A DNA stretch of 64,000 nt from Pseudomonas marvdashtae (GTDB taxonomy: Bacteria > Pseudomonadota > Gammaproteobacteria > Pseudomonadales > Pseudomonadaceae), in contig NZ_JABWQX020000001.1 of the NCBI RefSeq assembly GCF_014268655.2, positions 496,001 through 560,000 of the forward strand, given 5' to 3'. The notes beneath the pieces were generated by a model that worked only from the letters and a program-made list of their open reading frames with translations, made no database searches and had not been told where the DNA came from. Position 1 is the stretch's first letter. Each line of letters begins with the position of its first letter. The position numbers and the translations under genes were made by a program. Positions 1 through 8,210 of the stretch are shown here, piece by piece.

Positions 1-720
1 CTCCATGCGATGCTGATGTCGAGTTTCGTGGCGCTGCCGCTGGCATTGGTCGAGAAGGCCGGCCTGCCCAAGGAACAGCACTGGTGGGTCTACCTGACTG
101 CGCTGCTGATTTCATTCTTCGCCATGATCCCTTTCATCATCTATGGCGAGAAGCGACGCAAAATGAAACGAGTTTTGCTCGGCGCCGTCGTGACGCTCAT
201 GCTCACTGAGCTATTCTTCTGGCAGTTCGGCGACAGCCTTCGAGCGCTGGTAATCGGCACGGTGGTGTTCTTCACCGCGTTCAATCTGTTGGAAGCGTCG
301 CTGCCGTCGTTGATCAGCAAGGTTTCGCCAGCGGGCGGCAAGGGCACGGCCATGGGGGTTTATTCCACCAGCCAGTTCCTCGGTTCGGCGCTGGGCGGCA
401 TCCTCGGCGGCTGGCTGTTCCAGCATGGCGGTTTGTCGGTTGTGTTCCTGGGTTGTGCCGCGCTGGCTGCACTTTGGCTGCTCTTTGCTGTTACCATGCG
501 CGAACCTCCGTATGTGACGAGCCTGCGCTTGCCGTTGTCGCCCGAAGCCATCCGCGAAGCAGGCCTGGCCGAGCGCCTCAGGGCCGTCGTTGGAGTAACC
601 GATGCAGTGGTGGTCGCCGACGAAGCGGCCGTATATATCAAACTGGACACCGAATTATTGGATCGTGCGACGCTCGAGCGCCTGGTGAACAACCCGGCCC
701 CGGCAGCGTGCGAAGCCTAG
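1..720 (+). CDS. MFS transporter, C-terminal part (cut by window start)
   Basis: The reading frame is open from base 1, so the gene begins before the window and only about the last 239 residues are present. This part shows hydrophobic helices (for example around LTALLISFFAMIPFIIYG and VVFLGCAALAALWLLFAV) with a basic loop GEKRRKMKR between helices, typical of the C-terminal half of a major facilitator superfamily permease in the inner membrane. After the last helix comes a soluble tail of about 70 residues with a small alpha/beta pattern. It ends 9 bases before ssb, an MFS-ssb order that is common in Pseudomonas. The substrate cannot be told from this fragment. Confidence 0.85.
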   Translation, partial: LHAMLMSSFVALPLALVEKAGLPKEQHWWVYLTALLISFFAMIPFIIYGEKRRKMKRVLLGAVVTLMLTELFFWQFGDSLRALVIGTVVFFTAFNLLEASLPSLISKVSPAGGKGTAMGVYSTSQFLGSALGGILGGWLFQHGGLSVVFLGCAALAALWLLFAVTMREPPYVTSLRLPLSPEAIREAGLAERLRAVVGVTDAVVVADEAAVYIKLDTELLDRATLERLVNNPAPAACEA

Positions 721-729
721 GAGAACGTT

Positions 730-1254
730 ATGGCCCGTGGGGTTAACAAAGTCATATTGGTCGGTACTTGCGGCCAGGATCCAGAAGTTCGCTACCTGCC
801 GAATGGCAACGCCGTGACCAACCTGAGCCTGGCGACCAGCGAACAATGGACCGACAAGCAGACCGGGCAGAAGGTCGAGAAGACCGAATGGCACCGCGTG
901 TCGATGTTCGGCAAGGTGGCTGAGATTGCTGGCGAATACCTGCGCAAGGGTTCGCAGGTGTACATCGAAGGCAAGTTGCAGACCCGCGAGTGGGAAAAAG
1001 ACGGTATCAAGCGCTACACCACCGAAATCGTCGTCGACATGCAAGGCACCATGCAATTGCTGGGCGGCCGTCCGCAGGGCGACCAACAGCAAGGTGGCAA
1101 CAACTACCAGCAGTCGGCTCCGGCTCCGCGTCAGCAGGCGCCTCGTCCGCAGTCGGCGCCACAGCCACAACGCGAGCGCCCGGCCGCTCCGCAACAGGCC
1201 GCGCCGCAACCGGCTCCGGATTTCGACAGCTTTGATGACGATATTCCGTTCTAA
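730..1254 (+). CDS. ssb: Single-stranded DNA-binding protein
   Basis: A 174-residue SSB that coats single-stranded DNA in replication, repair and recombination. The N-terminal OB fold (about residues 1-110) opens with [20 protein letters not shown] and contains [22 protein letters not shown] Gln/Pro/Ala-rich linker follows, then the conserved acidic tip [11 protein letters not shown] that binds partner proteins. A strong AGGAG sits just before the ATG. The neighbouring MFS gene reads in the same direction, and an intrinsic terminator follows. Confidence 0.97.
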   Translation: MARGVNKVILVGTCGQDPEVRYLPNGNAVTNLSLATSEQWTDKQTGQKVEKTEWHRVSMFGKVAEIAGEYLRKGSQVYIEGKLQTREWEKDGIKRYTTEIVVDMQGTMQLLGGRPQGDQQQGGNNYQQSAPAPRQQAPRPQSAPQPQRERPAAPQQAAPQPAPDFDSFDDDIPF

Positions 1255-1295
1255 AGCAGCTCATAGCTTCAAGTCGCAAGCTTCAAGCTAAAGAC

Positions 1296-1332
1296 AAAAC
1301 CGCGCTTCGGTTTCCGAGGCGCGGTTTTTTTT
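1296..1332 (+). terminator. Rho-independent terminator after ssb
   Basis: An AACCGCGC/GCGCGGTT stem extended by CTTCGG/CCGAGG is followed by a run of eight T. It ends ssb transcription. Read from the other strand the A-rich side could also serve the convergent hydrolase gene. Confidence 0.9.
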
Positions 1333-1342
1333 CGCTTGAGGC

Positions 1343-1906
1343 TTATGGCTGCGTCCGACTGCCAGCCAAAAACTGCTCGGTACTCACCACACTCGCATAA
1401 GCAAACCCCAGCGCCGACATGAAGGCCGCATGTGCTTGGGCGGCTGGGACGATCACGCCATTGAATTCAAGATCGCGAGTCGCGCAAGCGTCATGAATCA
1501 CCGTGACGCCGTAGCCCAGGTCCGCCGCTGCACGAGCGACGCCATCGATACACATATGGCTCATGCTGCCGACCACGACCAGTTGCTTGATGCCGTGCTG
1601 GTCGAGGATGGCTTGCAGTTCGGTTTCGCGAAACGAATTGACGAAATGCTTGAGGACCACCGGTTCGTCCGGGCGGTTGAGCACCTTGGGATGCAACTGC
1701 GCGCCTTCGGAGCCGGGCGTGAAGAATGGCGCTTCGTCGGAAGTGAATTCGTGGCGAATGTGCACCACTTGCTTTGCGGCCTGACGAAACGCTTCGATCA
1801 ACCGAGCGGCGTTATCGGCGGCGGCTTGGACGCCAACCAATGGCCATTTTCCCTGGGGGAAGTAGTCGTTCTGGATATCGACTACGATGAGCGCTTGCTT
1901 GGACAT
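1343..1906 (-). CDS. Isochorismatase-family cysteine hydrolase
   Basis: A 187-residue cytoplasmic hydrolase of the isochorismatase/nicotinamidase fold. The catalytic triad can be seen: Asp in VVDIQNDYF near the N-terminus, Lys in VVLKHFVNSF in the middle, and Cys in GSMSHMCIDGVARAA. The frame runs open further upstream, but the ATG of MSKQALIVVD has a good AAGGA site in front and starts where family members start. Transcribed divergently from the GlxA-type regulator, which may control it. The substrate is unknown; nicotinamide-like amides are only one possibility. Confidence 0.88.
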   Translation of the reverse strand: MSKQALIVVDIQNDYFPQGKWPLVGVQAAADNAARLIEAFRQAAKQVVHIRHEFTSDEAPFFTPGSEGAQLHPKVLNRPDEPVVLKHFVNSFRETELQAILDQHGIKQLVVVGSMSHMCIDGVARAAADLGYGVTVIHDACATRDLEFNGVIVPAAQAHAAFMSALGFAYASVVSTEQFLAGSRTQP

Positions 1907-2003
1907 GAGGCTTCCTTGATCAGGTGGGGTAGGGCGCCAGTATTGGCGTTTACCGCCGGGCCGAGGATTGGCCGCAACGACAATAAGCGAGGGAAAACTG
2001 ACA

Positions 2004-2987
2004 ATGGCGCAGCAAACGGCAATCTCCGAGCTTGGGGTACTCATCTATCCCGGCGCGCAAATGGCCGCGGTGCATGGCTTGACCGACCTGTTCGCCGTGG
2101 CACAGCGGATCGCGGCCGAGCATGCCGGCGCAGCGTTGCCGCGGTTACGAGTGAGTCATTGGCAGACCGACAACAATGAGGCGCCACGGCGGGTGTTCGA
2201 CAGCGAGACCGGCCCGGCGGGCCCGTTGCTGGCATTGCTCATCCCGCCATCCATCGCCGGCTTCAACGAAGACTTGGTCTCGCCGACGCTAATGGATTGG
2301 CTGCGCACGCTCCATGCCAGCGGCACGGTGCTGGGCGGGGTGTGCATCGGGTCTATCCTGCTGGCCGAAAGCGGCTTGCTGGATGGGCGCAGCGCCACGA
2401 CCCACTGGACCTCGACGAAGACGTTTGCGGCGCGTTATCCGAAGATCAAGCTCGACGCCGATAAACCCATTGTCGACGACGGCGACCTGATCACCACGGC
2501 CGGGCTGATGGCTTGGTCGGAGCTTGGACTGCGCCTGGTCGATCGTCTGCTTGGGCCCAGTATCGCCACGCGCACGGCGCAGTTCCTGGTGATTGAGCAC
2601 AGCGACAGCGCGAGCCAGTGCGGCAGCAATTTCGCGCCGATCCTCGGGCACGGTGACGGGGCGATCCTCAAGGTCCAGCATTGGCTGCAACGCAGCGGCG
2701 CGGTGGACGTTTCCCTTGGCGCGATGGCTGAGCAGGCCGGGCTGGAAGAGCGCACTTTCCTGCGCAGGTTCCGCGCGGCGACCGGGCTCAAGCCCACCGA
2801 ATACTGCCAGCACCTGCGAGTGGGCAAGGCCCGGGAAATGCTTGAGTTTACCAACGGCACCATCGATCACATTGCCTGGACCGTCGGTTATCAGGATCCC
2901 GGCGCCTTTCGATCGACCTTCAAGAAAATCACCGGGCTGGCGCCGAGTGACTACCGTACGAGATTTGGGGTTAGCCCAAAGGGCTGA
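2004..2987 (+). CDS. GlxA-type transcriptional regulator (DJ-1/PfpI + AraC HTH)
   Basis: A 327-residue regulator. The N-terminal DJ-1/PfpI-like domain (about residues 8-190) has the nucleophile-elbow sequence GGVCIGSILLAESGLLDG and a nearby TTHW, used in this family for ligand sensing rather than catalysis. The C-terminal AraC/XylS domain has two helix-turn-helix units (LGAMAEQAGLEERTFLRRFR and IDHIAWTVGYQDPGAFRSTF). An upstream in-frame codon exists at 1968; the internal ATG at 2004 gives the usual N-terminus. About 100 bases separate it from the divergent cysteine hydrolase, an arrangement often seen for a regulator and its target. Confidence 0.88.
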   Translation: MAQQTAISELGVLIYPGAQMAAVHGLTDLFAVAQRIAAEHAGAALPRLRVSHWQTDNNEAPRRVFDSETGPAGPLLALLIPPSIAGFNEDLVSPTLMDWLRTLHASGTVLGGVCIGSILLAESGLLDGRSATTHWTSTKTFAARYPKIKLDADKPIVDDGDLITTAGLMAWSELGLRLVDRLLGPSIATRTAQFLVIEHSDSASQCGSNFAPILGHGDGAILKVQHWLQRSGAVDVSLGAMAEQAGLEERTFLRRFRAATGLKPTEYCQHLRVGKAREMLEFTNGTIDHIAWTVGYQDPGAFRSTFKKITGLAPSDYRTRFGVSPKG

Positions 2988-3126
2988 CCTCATCCTTGGA
3001 TTTTGTGCCCTGCGTCGTGCAATTTGCCGGATGCCGACTGGCGGTCGTGCAGAATGAAACAGGCCCTGTGCCACAGGGTCGAACGTTTGTGCCCGTTTCC
3101 TTGACCGTTCGTCCCCCAACACGCCG

Positions 3127-3163
3127 TTGGCCTGATCTCTGCAATCCTTATAGCTACAGCTAT
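3127..3163 (+). promoter_or_regulatory. Candidate promoter with palindrome over the -10 region
   Basis: TTGGCC, 16 bases, then TATAGC fits a sigma-70 promoter for the DUF3182 gene starting at 3189. The perfect inverted repeat ATAGCT-AC-AGCTAT (3150-3163) overlaps the -10 box and could be an operator. The rest of the 2988-3188 gap holds only a small hairpin, CCCTGT-GCC-ACAGGG near 3065. Confidence 0.35.
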
Positions 3164-3188
3164 TGAGCGCAGTTAAGAAGGACAACGC

Positions 3189-4298
3189 ATGACGTCCATC
3201 CATCGCAACAAAATGGTAGTGGCCCATTCGGTCAATCCCCACGCACCGCAGCATGAAGTCGAGACCAATCGGGCGCTGGCCCGCTGGCTGGCGAACATCC
3301 TGGGCTTGGAGTACGGCGGCAGTCATGACAGCCGCGAGCATGCAGGACGGGACCTGTATCTGTTGCCCACGCAAACGCTGATCGGTGCCGAGGCCGCATT
3401 GCGCCTTGGCATCAAGGGGCCAGAGGACTTGTGGGGCGGCTACGTCGACCATGATTTTATCTGCACCAAGGCGATCGCCCATGGTCTCTTGAATAAGGAT
3501 GCGGTTGCGCCGAAGGGGTGGTCGCCGCTGTTCGCCAAACTGACCCGTGGCGTGGTGCTCGACGGGGTCAGCGTGTTCTCGCTCAAGGATGCGCGCCCAG
3601 CCGCTGAACATCTGCTTTATGCGGGGCCGATTCGCTTCAAGCCGATTCATGCCTGCGCGGGACGCGGTCAACGGGTGATCAGCAGCCTCGCCGAGTTTGA
3701 TGAAATTGTCGCTGCGCCTGACGCCCAGTCAGTGTTTCGCGACGGTGTGGTGCTTGAGCAGAACCTCAGCGGAGTCAGGACCCAGAGCGTCGGCCAGAGC
3801 TTCATCAATGGCAAGGTCATGAGCTATTGCGGGGTGCAACACCTCACCCACGACAATGAAGGGCTCGAGGTCTACGGCGGCTCGGACCTGTTGGTGGTGC
3901 AGGGTGGCTACATCGAGTTGCTCGGCCTGGAGCTTCCGGACGATGTGCGTGAGGCGGTGCGGCTGGCGCAAGTATTTGATGACGCGGCCAACCAGGCATT
4001 TCCGACCTTCTTTGCCTCGCGGCGCAATTACGACATCGCCCAGGGCGTCGACACCGGCGGACAACCACGCGGCGGTGTGCTGGAACAATCCTGGCGCATG
4101 GGCGGCGCCAGCAGCGCGGAAGTGGCGGCACTTCAAGTGTTTGTCGAAGACCCTTCGACCCGCGCGGTTCGCGTCTCTTCGGTGGAAACCTACACCGACC
4201 AGCCGCTGCCGGCCGGCGCCACTGAAATCTATCGCGGCACGGCGGAAAACAGTGATTTCCTACTCAAATACGTAACGGTTCAACCCTATGACGGCTAG
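3189..4298 (+). CDS. DUF3182 family protein (ATP-grasp-like, function unknown)
   Basis: A 369-residue soluble protein recognised as DUF3182, a Pseudomonas family without assigned function. The middle resembles an ATP-grasp enzyme: a nucleotide-loop-like stretch CAGRGQRVISSL followed by a hinge-like VVLEQNLSG, and a C-terminal stretch ending FFASRRNYDIAQG with basic and acidic residues. If so it would ligate a carboxylate to an amine or thiol, but this is inference. AAGGA precedes the ATG. The stop overlaps the start of the alpha/beta hydrolase by 11 bases, so the two are probably translated together and act together. Confidence 0.75.
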   Translation: MTSIHRNKMVVAHSVNPHAPQHEVETNRALARWLANILGLEYGGSHDSREHAGRDLYLLPTQTLIGAEAALRLGIKGPEDLWGGYVDHDFICTKAIAHGLLNKDAVAPKGWSPLFAKLTRGVVLDGVSVFSLKDARPAAEHLLYAGPIRFKPIHACAGRGQRVISSLAEFDEIVAAPDAQSVFRDGVVLEQNLSGVRTQSVGQSFINGKVMSYCGVQHLTHDNEGLEVYGGSDLLVVQGGYIELLGLELPDDVREAVRLAQVFDDAANQAFPTFFASRRNYDIAQGVDTGGQPRGGVLEQSWRMGGASSAEVAALQVFVEDPSTRAVRVSSVETYTDQPLPAGATEIYRGTAENSDFLLKYVTVQPYDG

Positions 4299-5046
4299 AA
4301 GCGAAACGATCCAGATTGCAATAGATGACGAGCACATGAACGGGACCTTCCTGAGCCCAAAATCGAAGGTTCCCGGCGTGTTGTTCGTACACGGTTGGGG
4401 CGGCAGCCAGGAGCGTGACCTGGAACGGGCCAAAGGCATCGCCGGCCTGGGCTGCGTGTGCCTGACCTTCGATTTACGCGGGCACACGGGCGGGACCGGA
4501 ATCCCGCTGTCGCGGGTCACGCGCGAGGACAATCTGCGGGACCTGTTGGCGGCCTACGACCGGCTGCTTGCCCACCCTGCGTTGGACACCTCGGCGATTG
4601 CCGTGGTCGGCACCAGTTACGGCGGCTACCTGGCTTCGATCCTGACCGCGCTGCGACCGGTGCGCTGGTTGGCCTTGCGGGTGCCGGCGCTGTACCGCGA
4701 CGAGCAATGGCACACGCCCAAGCGCGACCTGGACAAGGCCGACCTGCTCGATTACCGCAGTACGCTGGTACACGCCGACACCAACCGCGCTTTGCAGGCC
4801 TGCTCGCAGTTCACCGGCGACGTGTTATTGGTGGAATCCGAGACCGACGACCACGTGCCCCACGCGACCATCATGAGTTACCGAGCCGCCTGCCAGCAGA
4901 CTCATTCACTGACTCATAGGATTATCGACGGCGCCGACCATTCCCTGAGTGACCCCATATCACAGCAGGCTTACACCTCGATCCTGGTGGGCTGGATCAC
5001 GGAAATGGTGGTGGGCGAACGCTTGAGCATCATTCAGGAGCGGTAA
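4288..5046 (+). CDS. Alpha/beta hydrolase (dienelactone hydrolase/prolyl peptidase-like)
   Basis: A 252-residue alpha/beta hydrolase. It shows the oxyanion strand VLFVHGWGGSQ, the nucleophile elbow VVGTSYGGYLAS with the serine at about residue 111, an acid in ESETDDHVPH, and the final histidine in IIDGADHSL. No signal peptide, so cytoplasmic. It starts inside the end of the DUF3182 gene; a second in-frame Met (MNGTF) about 11 residues on is a possible alternative start. The substrate is unknown; the overlap suggests a shared pathway with DUF3182. Confidence 0.82.
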   Translation: MTARSETIQIAIDDEHMNGTFLSPKSKVPGVLFVHGWGGSQERDLERAKGIAGLGCVCLTFDLRGHTGGTGIPLSRVTREDNLRDLLAAYDRLLAHPALDTSAIAVVGTSYGGYLASILTALRPVRWLALRVPALYRDEQWHTPKRDLDKADLLDYRSTLVHADTNRALQACSQFTGDVLLVESETDDHVPHATIMSYRAACQQTHSLTHRIIDGADHSLSDPISQQAYTSILVGWITEMVVGERLSIIQER

Positions 5047-5067
5047 TTTCCAGCATTAATAAGGCCC

Positions 5068-5096
5068 GGCCCCGCACGCCTGTCCGTGCAGGGGCC
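5068..5096. terminator. Terminator-like hairpin between convergent genes
   Basis: GGCCCC-GCACG pairs with CGTGC-(A)-GGGGCC around the loop CCTGTC, with a single bulged A. There is no clear T run on either side, so it may slow RNA decay or separate the two convergent units rather than terminate alone. Confidence 0.5.
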
Positions 5097-5111
5097 AACC
5101 CAGCCAATCCC

Positions 5112-6116
5112 TCACTTGGTGCCAGGCTTGACCCGCAGCGCCTTGGCCTTCGCCTCGATCACCAGGTACATCACCACGGTCACCAACAGCGGCAGGATGA
5201 AGTAGATCGCCCGGTAGGCAATCAATCCCGCTAACAGGCTGCCCCGCGATACCTCGTGTTGCAGCAGCGCAATGAACACCGCCTCCAACACCCCGAGCCC
5301 CGCCGGAATGTGTGTAATCACCCCGGCAATGCTGCTGATCATCAACACCCCGAGCACCACCGGATAATCCAGTTTGCCAGGCAGCAGTGTGAAGATCACC
5401 GCGGCCATCAACGACCAGTTAAGCGCCCCCAGTGCCAATTGCAACACGGCCATGCGCAGGGACGGCAGGTTGATTTCCATGCCGCGAACGGTCCAGGCCC
5501 GGCGCTTGGAAAAGCGGCACGCCACCAGGTATCCGGCGCTGATCAGCAACAGCAGCACGCCGACGCCTTGCAGTGCGTTGCTGCTCAACTTCCAACCCGG
5601 CGGCATCGTCACCAGGCCGCTGCTGAATACCACGCCGGCCAAGGTCATGTAGCCGAACCAGTTGGTGGCCAAGCTCAGGCCGAGGATCTTGGCGATATTG
5701 CCGTTACTGACCCCGAGTCGCGAGTACAGCCGATAACGCATGGCGATGCCACCGACCCAGGCGCTGAGATTGAGGTTGAAGGCATAGCTGATCACCCCCA
5801 CCGGCAAGATCTGCCGCCAGCCGAGTTTTTGCCGGATGTACGTACGGCCGATCAGGTCGAAACAGGCGTAGGTGATGAAACTGGCCACCGTCAGCGCGGC
5901 GGCGATGAGCAAGGTACGCAGCTTGAAGTCGGCCAGGGTGGTGAACACCTCCGACCAGTCGATACGTCGGGCCAATGCCGTAAACAGGACGATCAGCAGC
6001 AGGAAGAAGGCCAGCGTCAGCGGCCGTTTCCAGCGGCTCCAGCGGGATTTTGGCTTGGCCTGTTCCGGCGCATGGGCATCATCTCTCGGCGCGGTGTGCG
6101 CTTCAGAGTGGTTCAT
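5112..6116 (-). CDS. YbhN/UPF0104-like integral membrane protein (LPG synthase TM family)
   Basis: A 334-residue protein with about eight hydrophobic segments, related to the membrane half of lysylphosphatidylglycerol synthase. Recognisable parts are LAWVGG-like SAWVGGIAMRYRLYSRLG in the middle and the late IPAGLGVLEAVFIALL. The N-terminus is a charged cytoplasmic tail rich in Lys/Arg before the first helix. The start overlaps the end of the ClsB-like gene by 14 bases. In enterobacteria ybhN and clsB (ybhO) are also adjacent, so a role in membrane lipid handling is likely but unproven. Confidence 0.85.
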   Translation of the reverse strand: MNHSEAHTAPRDDAHAPEQAKPKSRWSRWKRPLTLAFFLLLIVLFTALARRIDWSEVFTTLADFKLRTLLIAAALTVASFITYACFDLIGRTYIRQKLGWRQILPVGVISYAFNLNLSAWVGGIAMRYRLYSRLGVSNGNIAKILGLSLATNWFGYMTLAGVVFSSGLVTMPPGWKLSSNALQGVGVLLLLISAGYLVACRFSKRRAWTVRGMEINLPSLRMAVLQLALGALNWSLMAAVIFTLLPGKLDYPVVLGVLMISSIAGVITHIPAGLGVLEAVFIALLQHEVSRGSLLAGLIAYRAIYFILPLLVTVVMYLVIEAKAKALRVKPGTK

Positions 6117-7401
6117 GGGGTTCGCTCCGGACCGCCGTCGGCGGTGAGAAAGGTTTCAAACGGGGTTTATGAGCCGGCAGCCATCCGGCCCAGGCCGGGA
6201 AGTGACGCAAGAAGTGGAACACCATGAAGCCGATGGTCATGCGCCACAGCAGCCCACGCGGGGCGTGGTTCTCGGGCATGACCGTGCAATGGTTGCGACT
6301 CAGGTGATCGAGGCGCTCGAACAGCTCGCGGTTGAACGCCCGGTCGCGGATCAGCACGTTGGCTTCCAGGTTCAACGACAGGCTCAACGGGTCGAGATTG
6401 CTCGAGCCCACTGTGCTCCAATCTTCATCCACCAAGGCGACCTTGCCGTGCAATGGTCGCTCGCAATATTCGTAGATCGTCACACCGGCCTTGAGCAGAT
6501 AGTCATAGAGCATCCGCGCGGCGAGCTTGGCGATCATCATGTCCGGCTGCCCTTGCAGGATCAGCCGCACTTCGACGCCACGCCGGGCGGCGTTGCGGAT
6601 CTCACGCAGCAAGCGATAACCGGGAAAGAAGTAGGCGTTGGCGATCACCACCCGGCGCTGGGCGCTGCGCAGCACCTGCAGATAGACCTCCTCGATGTCA
6701 GTCTGGTGCTCATGGTTATCGCGATAGACCAGGCGCACCTGGCCGTCATGGTCATTGAAGGCCAGCTCGGAGCGACGGTTGCGGCGACGTTGCCACCAAT
6801 ACTTGGCCCGAGCCGGGCGGCCGCTTTGCAGCAGCGCGAAGTGATGGATATCCACCACCGCCGGGCCTTTGATCTCCACCGAGTAGTCCTGCTTGGCCTC
6901 GGGACCGAAGTCGCCGAGGTGATCGGCGGAAAAGTTGATCCCGCCAATAAACGCGATGACACCGTCCACCACCACGATCTTGCGGTGCAGGCGGCGGAAC
7001 CAGTTGGTGCGGATCCCGAGGTGTCGGGGCGCCGGGTCGAACATCTGCAAGCGCACCCCGGCATCGCTCAACGATGCGAGAAATTCGGTAGTCAACTCGC
7101 CGCAGCCGAAACCGTCCAGGTTGACTGTGATGCGCACGCCGCGCCGGGCGGCATCGACCAGCAAGTCGCGTAGTTCAACGCCGACCTTATCCTCGAACAG
7201 AATGAAGGTCTCCAGGAGAATTTCCTCTTGGGCGCGGCGAATGGCCTCGAAAACCCTTGGGAAATATTCCTCGCCATTTTCCAGCAGCGTGACGCGGTTG
7301 TTGCCGTGCCAGCCGTATTCGATATCGGCCAGCGCCGGGTTGCGTTCGGTCGGCGGGACTTCAATCTTTTCCACCGTCGCCTTGTTCATCGTCGCGCTCA
7401 T
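6103..7401 (-). CDS. clsB: Cardiolipin synthase B-like phospholipase D protein
   Basis: A 432-residue phospholipase-D superfamily enzyme that would transfer a phosphatidyl group to phosphatidylglycerol or glycerol. Both HKD motifs are present: HRKIVVVDGVIAFIGGIN near residue 145 and HGKVALVDEDWSTVGSSN near residue 330. The chosen ATG (MSATMNKATVEK) overlaps the stop of the upstream EEP gene by 4 bases (ATGA), which outweighs the longer open frame. In E. coli ybhP (EEP)-clsB-ybhN is the same order, supporting the assignment. Confidence 0.9.
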   Translation of the reverse strand: MSATMNKATVEKIEVPPTERNPALADIEYGWHGNNRVTLLENGEEYFPRVFEAIRRAQEEILLETFILFEDKVGVELRDLLVDAARRGVRITVNLDGFGCGELTTEFLASLSDAGVRLQMFDPAPRHLGIRTNWFRRLHRKIVVVDGVIAFIGGINFSADHLGDFGPEAKQDYSVEIKGPAVVDIHHFALLQSGRPARAKYWWQRRRNRRSELAFNDHDGQVRLVYRDNHEHQTDIEEVYLQVLRSAQRRVVIANAYFFPGYRLLREIRNAARRGVEVRLILQGQPDMMIAKLAARMLYDYLLKAGVTIYEYCERPLHGKVALVDEDWSTVGSSNLDPLSLSLNLEANVLIRDRAFNRELFERLDHLSRNHCTVMPENHAPRGLLWRMTIGFMVFHFLRHFPAWAGWLPAHKPRLKPFSPPTAVRSEPHEPL

Positions 7402-8210
7402 AATTCGATCTCCACCGACAGCGGTGCGTGGTCGGAAAGGTGCGACCAGGGACGTACATTCAATACCTGGGCATGGTGGGCCTTGAGGTTGCGCACGTAG
7501 ATACGGTCCAGGCGCAGGATCGGCAGGCGCGCAGGGAAACTGCGCGCCGGTTTGCCCCATTGTTCGGCAAACACTTCCCGCAGGCCGCAAGGCTCGAGCA
7601 GATCATTGGCTTTGCCGCGCCAGTCGTTGAAGTCGCCCGCGACAATCACCGGGGCGCCGGCGGGCAATTCGCTCAGGCGCTGGCAAAGCAGTTTCAGCTG
7701 TTCGATGCGATGGCCTTCGCGCAGCCCCAAATGCACGCAAATCGCGTGGACTTCTTGCCCTTCGCCGCCCGGCAGGCGCAGCACGCTGTGGAGCATGCCG
7801 CGGCTTTCATGGCCGCTGATGGAGACGTCGAGATTGTCATGGCGAATGATCTCGAATTTCGACAGCAACGCGTTGCCATGGTCGCCCGCCGGGTACACCG
7901 CGTTGCGCCCATAGGCGAACTGCGGCCAGAGGGTGTCGGCGAGGAATTCGTATTGCGGCATGCTCGGCCAGTTGCTGTAGCGCTGGGGATGGTGTTCGTG
8001 GGTCCCATGCACTTCCTGCAGGAACACCACGTCGGCGGATACGCTGCGTACCGCTTCGCGCAGTTCCGGCAGGATGAAACGTCGATTCAACGCCGTGAAT
8101 CCCTTATGTGTATTCACCGTGAGCACCGTGAAGCGGTTTACCCGATCAAGGTCTTGCGCCACGTCTGGGATCGGCTCGCGGGTGGCTTCGCTGGATTCTG
8201 GCGTGGTCAT
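7398..8210 (-). CDS. Endonuclease/exonuclease/phosphatase (EEP) family protein, YbhP-like
   Basis: A 270-residue metal-dependent phosphodiesterase fold. Active-site motifs are NTHKGF, the metal-binding Glu in FLQEVHGTHEHH, GDFNDWRG and the final SDHAPLSVEIEL. No signal peptide. It overlaps clsB by 4 bases and the DUF72 gene upstream by 4 bases, so it is translationally coupled on both sides. Its place next to clsB and a YbhN-like gene suggests a lipid-head-group or signalling phosphodiesterase rather than a DNA-repair nuclease; this is inferred from context. Confidence 0.85.
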   Translation of the reverse strand: MTTPESSEATREPIPDVAQDLDRVNRFTVLTVNTHKGFTALNRRFILPELREAVRSVSADVVFLQEVHGTHEHHPQRYSNWPSMPQYEFLADTLWPQFAYGRNAVYPAGDHGNALLSKFEIIRHDNLDVSISGHESRGMLHSVLRLPGGEGQEVHAICVHLGLREGHRIEQLKLLCQRLSELPAGAPVIVAGDFNDWRGKANDLLEPCGLREVFAEQWGKPARSFPARLPILRLDRIYVRNLKAHHAQVLNVRPWSHLSDHAPLSVEIEL

